Positions 58,981 to 64,000 of a DNA stretch of 64,000 nt are shown piece after piece. The stretch comes from Impatiens glandulifera (lineage: Eukaryota; Streptophyta; Magnoliopsida; Ericales; Balsaminaceae). The position numbers and the translations under genes were made by a program. The notes beneath the pieces are model-generated. The model searched no databases. It was not told the origin of the DNA and was given only the letters and a program-made list of their open reading frames with translations. The stretch's first letter is position 1. Every line of letters starts with the position of its first letter. The DNA lies in NCBI RefSeq assembly GCF_907164915.1, contig NC_061863.1:9115882-9179881 (forward strand), given 5' to 3'.

Positions 58981-61080
58981 TACACACTCTAAACCTAATG
59001 ATAATTGATATACGAATAATAATAAGCTAACCTAATGTTAATTGGAATAAGAATAATAATAAGGTTTAGTTTAAAGCTCATTTGATTTGAGTTTCTTTTT
59101 AAAATTATATCATTGTTTAAATATCACAATCACATTACTATCATTCTAATAATTAAATTATTCATTTTTTTATCAACTAAATTTATTTTATTTTTATTAA
59201 ATTTAAATTTTAAAAACCTAAGAACTTATTCAATATATTGGGTTATTTGGAGTTTTTACTCAAAATCTTAACAAACTATCATTTTTTTTAATTAAGAAAA
59301 AACTCAACCATATGTTGTCATTCAAAATGCATCCATGAGAATAACACAAACCACCAAATTACCCCTTATTTAAATATTTTATATTTTTATTATTTACCAG
59401 TATTTATATAATATATACCTAAAAACTAAATTTTTTTCCAAATCATATCTATTTCTTTTTTTCTAACCAATTTTTATCCCCCAAAAAATATGTTAGTAAT
59501 TAAATTAATTAAAAATCTAAATAACCTCCTTTTATTAAACAATATTTTTTTAACAAAATTTCAGTAAATTCATAAAAAAAAACAAAGATCAATTAAGCTC
59601 TTAGAAATATCATTAATAAACAATGAAACACAATTTAAAATATAAGAATAATGTCCAAAAGATAAAAGTAACAAATTTAATTCTTATCCAAAAAAATGCA
59701 TTAACTTAAAGCGGGACGTGCAGTAACATCATAATAATTTTTTAAATAATAGTAATAATAAAAATGATTTAAAGAGATAAAATTTTGGTTAGAATTGTCT
59801 CTTTTCATTCCAAAGTCCATAAAAAAATGATATAATATGTAATCCAAAAATTAAATTTTGAAATAAAATGGTAAATAATACAATTAAAAAAGTATCCGAG
59901 ATGATAACTTTTTCTCTCTATATATTATTTTTTTTAAACTTTTGAAATTCAAATTGAAACTAAAAAACATTAATAAACTTGTTAATATATATTGAATATT
60001 ATCTTATCTAAATTAATATTCAAATAATTACAATTTTTTAAATTAATTTAATAATTATTTTTATTTAATCATACCTAATTAATTATATTTAAGATTTTAG
60101 GTTTAAATCTAATTCTAAGTATTAATATAGTGTAAGTATCAAAATACATGTATGAATTTATAATCAATGAAAAATTATAATGGTATGTTTGGTAAAATAA
60201 AAATAAAAATAAAAATAAAATTGAAATTGAAATTAGAGATTATAATTTTAATTACGATGTTTAGTACATCATTTAAGATTAAGATTTAGAATTAGAATTT
60301 CAATAATGATTTTGTTGATTTTATAATTATTAGTTACACTATTTTTAATTCGGAATAATAATTTTAATATTTATTTTTTAAATATTTTTATAAATAAAGT
60401 ATCTTATTATTTTATTATTTCTAGTATTATTAACGTATTTAATCATTTTTTTATTTTAAAAGTTAAAAATTAAATATATATTTTTTAATTTAATAAGTTA
60501 ATATTTTAAATTATTTTTATTTTCTTTTAAAAGTTTCTTATAAAATTAATATTTTTTTTTTTAATTTAAAAATTAACGTATCAAATCAATAAATAATTTT
60601 TTTAGTTTAGAAAGTTAACTAATTTCATTTTTTTTACGATAAAACTTTTTACATTTTAATTAGTATTTTAATAGGTTATGTTAAACTAATATCTTAATAA
60701 TATATATTTAAATTATTTTTATTATATTTTTTTAAATATAAAAATTATAATAGAATTGATTTTTTATATAATTAAAATTAAATTTAAATTCAAATACTAA
60801 TTCCAATTATATCCCAACAAACCCTAATTTTTTTTAAACAATTGTTCACATAAAATCAATTCATAATTTAATTTGTTAAATAAAAACTCTCCATCAAACT
60901 TTATTAATCAAATACAAATTATTATTATTTTTAAAGTTCTAAATAATTTGGTTGAATCTCATTTTAAAATTAAAACTACAACTTTTCTAAACTAAGTAAA
61001 ATAACAAAAAGGATAAATATTTATAGGCTGAAAATCTTGAAAATTATTTTCCCAAAAAATGAAACGTTAGATTCATTCAT
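58981..61080. other. AT-rich intergenic upstream of TEBICHI
   Basis: No gene is seen. Near 59070-59600, AGCTCATTTGATTTGAG and a reversed AAGAGCTTAATTGATC may be ends of another small MITE. Confidence 0.5.
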
Positions 61081-61221
61081 AGGTTTGACCCTTAGTCGGT
61101 CTTCGACTCTTCCCGGGGAATTCAAAAAATTTAGTCATGGATACCGAAAGTGATCGATGAAGGGCAAGATAACCTAATAGTAATAGGGTGCGTTTGTAAT
61201 CTGGAAAACTCGATTCCATTC
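61081..61221 (+). promoter_or_regulatory. Probable TEBICHI 5' leader with short upstream ORFs
   Basis: GC rises here relative to the AT-rich DNA before it. Two overlapping short frames start at 61137 (7 codons plus stop) and 61157 (6 codons plus stop). They would be upstream ORFs if transcribed; the transcription start is not known. Confidence 0.35.
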
Positions 61222-63957
61222 ATGGCATCTGGTTCAAATCCTACGCGAATTAATCAGGTTACGTCCTTTTTTCTCGAAGTATTCTCGTATTAGATGAAAT
61301 ACAGTCGATAATCACTTTTGGAGTAATGGGTGTTGATTCTTGTATTTGATTAACGAACTTATGTTAGTAAAGTCGATGTTTTCCCGATTTTGAATTAAGA
61401 AATGCAAGGAACTCTTAACCTGATTCTTTTACGTCTCATTATGTGCAGTTCTTTGCTTCAAAGAAGAAGCAAAATCTTACACAATCTTCATATGGGAAAA
61501 CTGATAAGGATGTAAAAGGCATTCAAGGAGGGTCTCCTAGTGGAAAAGGTTCTTTGGATAACTTTTTAGCCACTACTCATGATAATTATGGTTCATCAGT
61601 TACACAAGGTCCAGTCAAGAGAAAATTGCCATTGACTAGTGTTCTCTCTTCCAAAGATGGAGAAGTTGATGAGACTTTGTCATTGTGGAGGCAAACTAAG
61701 ACCCAACCTGACAACCAGACAGAGAATGCTAATTGTAAAGGGAATTCTGAACTTAAACAGTTTGCAACTGACTTTTTGTCTCTATATTGTAGGTACAGTC
61801 TCTATTCATATATTCTTTTTATAGTTTTAGATGTATTTGTTCATCTATTCATGTGCTGAAATTTGTTATGGAGAGGGATGATTATTCACTCAGCTAATAG
61901 ACGTTAAAGATGATATAATTTTATGTGAAAGATGTTTTTGAATTTGGTAACACTAAAATCTTTACTTACATGTAAACACCTTTTTTTTATTCTTTTGCCT
62001 GTACTTTTTGGATAGAGCTCTTGCTACAGAAATTCTTCCTTTCTATCTGCAGAGAACTTCCAAGTGTAAGGACACCATTAGATGTGAAAGTCAATTCTCT
62101 GAAAAGACAGGGAAGTCCATCGGTTTTAGCTGAGGATAAATCGCCAAAGAAAAGAAATTGCAGTCAAGATGCTGCTGAGCATTTTTCTGATCAAGCGTCT
62201 TCTTATCACAACAAGAAGCATCCTCAATTAGATGGTATCTCTAAACCTGGAGATACACTTGTTTGTTCCAAAGAGGTAAGTAAATGGCTAACACAATAAT
62301 AATGTATATTGAAAATGGTCTTTTAGTTACCTGAATAATGATATAAATCTACTTCAGGGAAGTTTGAGAAAATGCATGAAAATGACAGTATCAGGTTTCG
62401 ATATGTCTGCATGTGACACCATTAGTCCAGTGGGCGTAGCAATTGAATCTAGAGTAACACCCAATTCAACTAGGGGAAGCTCTTTATTTTCACCAGGAGA
62501 TTCATTTTGGAAAGAAGCCATACAAGTTGCTGATGGTTTTGCTACAAGCAACAACTTTGTTTCCTTTGAACAATCTCAGATAAATAATGCAAATAACATA
62601 GGAAGTAGAGTACATATGTCTGGAACTGGAAAACTATTTTATCATGATAACAGCATGGCTAGTTGCACCAATATAAAAGGCTGTAGTAATTTGGGAAAAG
62701 AGGCATCCCCGCTACCTGTAAAACATATTGATTTTTCGTTTGAGGATAGAAACATTGATGGTGAGATTCAGACATGTGCAACTGGGAATACACTCAATGG
62801 CTTCACCATTAGTGAAGCTGACCAAAGAGAAAGGACTACGAAGAAGGAATTACATGATAGACTGGATATGACAATTAAGAATACAACTGTAAAGAGGGAA
62901 TCAAAGATCGATATAACATTGGGTACACCAGATATATCAATTAAAAGAGTTATTGCTCATGAGTACATTGAAGATGGTACTCCATCAAGTCTTGCACCAC
63001 TGAAGGTTCATTTGGAAATTAACCACTGGCTTCCTTCTGAATTATGTATGGCATACAAGAAGAAAGGAATAAGCAAATTATACCCGTGGCAGGTACATAC
63101 TTGTGTTTTGTCTGTCCATGTTGAATTTTTGTTTGTTTATGTACTTTGTGTTATGCTTTCCGTTACTAGCCCAGTTTAGTGCCTTTTTCTCGAAGTTGAT
63201 ATACAAAATTTACCTTCATTATGATTTAGTAATTGATTGTGAAAGTACAACTTGATATGATGATATTAGTTGTAATTTGAGGGTGATTTGTATCAGAACC
63301 CACAGTTGAGGTTGAATTTAGAATGATTTATTGCAGCCTAAGATACTTAAGAGGCTATTATTTAAGGATGTAAATTTGAATGATCTAAAAGACTGAACAT
63401 TTTGAATTATGGGGTTTTGAGATCTTGGATCATCACGAGTCGTCTCACAGGGGAAATAAACTTGAGTAGTCTATGTTGTCATTACACTTCTCACTTACTG
63501 CATCCTGATGGTCCAATGAGGGTGATTGTTTAGGAAGTTACTGATTTCACAATTTTCTTCTTCTTTAGATCCTCCAACGAATATAGGATTGATGTCATTT
63601 CTCTGAAATTCTTGATTAGCTTCATGGTTATACAAAAAGTTGGAGGAAAGATAAACTTTGTGCTTATTGAATGTTGTGAACCATGTAGGTGTTAGGATAA
63701 TTTCTTCCTCTGGTGGCCTCTTTGGCAACATGTTTGTAGTATTACATTCTTATCATACAAATAACATATATATACATTATTTTCCTTTTACTTATATATA
63801 TATATATATTTCTGCTTAATTTACTAGCATTAGACATTGTCTTCTTTAATTTTAAATCAAAATATTTGCATATCAATTTACCACATTTTCAGGTTGAGTG
63901 CCTTCAGACGGACGGTGTCTTAGAGAAAAGAAATCTTGTATACTGCGCTTCAACAAG
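61222..63957 (+). CDS. TEB: TEBICHI, DNA polymerase theta homologue (N-terminal part)
   Basis: Nuclear helicase-polymerase that repairs double-strand breaks by theta-mediated end joining, needed in Arabidopsis for T-DNA integration. Exons: 61222-61257, 61449-61792, 62053-62275, 62358-63092 and 63893-63957, with consistent phases, giving 467 codons of roughly 2100 in the family. [12 protein letters not shown] joins FFASKKKQN across intron 1. The next 380 residues are a poorly conserved linker with [12 protein letters not shown] basic clusters. [20 protein letters not shown] and then [20 protein letters not shown] mark the start of the helicase domain, as in TEB. Motif I (expected STSAGKS) is split by the next intron after CAST and an AG, whose donor is at 63958. 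Intron 4 is 800 bases. The rest of the helicase and the polymerase lie to the right of the window. No disruption is seen. Confidence 0.93.
63093..63892 (+). other. Fourth intron of TEBICHI
   Basis: Donor CAG|GTACAT, acceptor TTTTCAG|GTTGAG. It carries a TA run near 63794-63810 and a 78-codon minus-strand frame (63495-63731) of unknown meaning. Confidence 0.85.
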
Positions 63958-64000
63958 GTCTTATGTCAGCTTGGTCTTGTGTTATCTTCCTATTATTCTG

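Noticed and set aside
58763..59030. Frames of 74-84 codons encoding Leu-Lys or Asn-Phe repeats
   Set aside because: They are translations of a hexamer microsatellite on both strands.
63495..63731. 78-codon minus-strand frame inside a TEBICHI intron
   Set aside because: No recognisable family, no supporting neighbours, and it lies wholly within a well-defined intron.

Overview
The window is nuclear DNA from a flowering plant, most likely a eudicot. It is very AT-rich, its genes have short GT-AG introns, and its repeats are typical plant families (tRNA-derived SINEs, LINEs, hAT, Mutator and Tourist MITEs, Helitrons). The 500-base run of N at 32068-32567 marks it as part of a draft scaffold. 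I cannot name the species.

Four ordinary plant genes are recognisable. From 1 to 3961 on the minus strand is the 5' part of a Shaker-family K+ channel gene, closest to the silent subunit KC1/KAT3. At 19285-19710 (+) is an intronless secreted S-protein homologue (plant self-incompatibility S1 family). From 42456 to 45850 (-) is a complete four-exon gene for an N-myristoylated DUF630/DUF632 protein of the NRG2-like family. From 61222 to the right edge (+) are the first five exons of TEBICHI, the plant DNA polymerase theta (helicase-polymerase) gene. I see no operon-like or functional link between these genes.

The rest is dominated by repeats, several with readable insertion histories. At 4.7-8.1 kb a hAT-type MITE is split by a 5'-truncated LINE, which is itself split by a Mutator-like MITE; all three layers show target-site duplications. 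At 9.2-18.5 kb there are two relics of a LINE ORF1, a three-copy AT-rich tandem array, two SINEs, a second hAT MITE with a perfect 8-bp duplication, and Helitron ends. At 37.3-39.5 kb a minisatellite carries a different hAT MITE. At 52.6-53.1 kb is a PIF/Harbinger-type MITE, and at 57.2-58.5 kb a minisatellite in which every unit is a small hairpin.

The most unusual block is 21.1-32.0 kb. It holds a nine-exon gene for a Ulp1/SUMO-protease-like protein (22360-26353) and a DUF7745-like open reading frame (27143-28310). Both are damaged by single-base frameshifts. They sit among a set of repeats almost confined to this block: more than a dozen imperfect palindromes of the type GCGAA-AT-rich-TTCGC, a second family beginning CATGTRAAnCCCC, and a 136-bp array of GAAGATATCTTC motifs. 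This looks like a large composite mobile element, or a region derived from one, with no recognisable transposase in the visible sequence. Its right side runs into the assembly gap.
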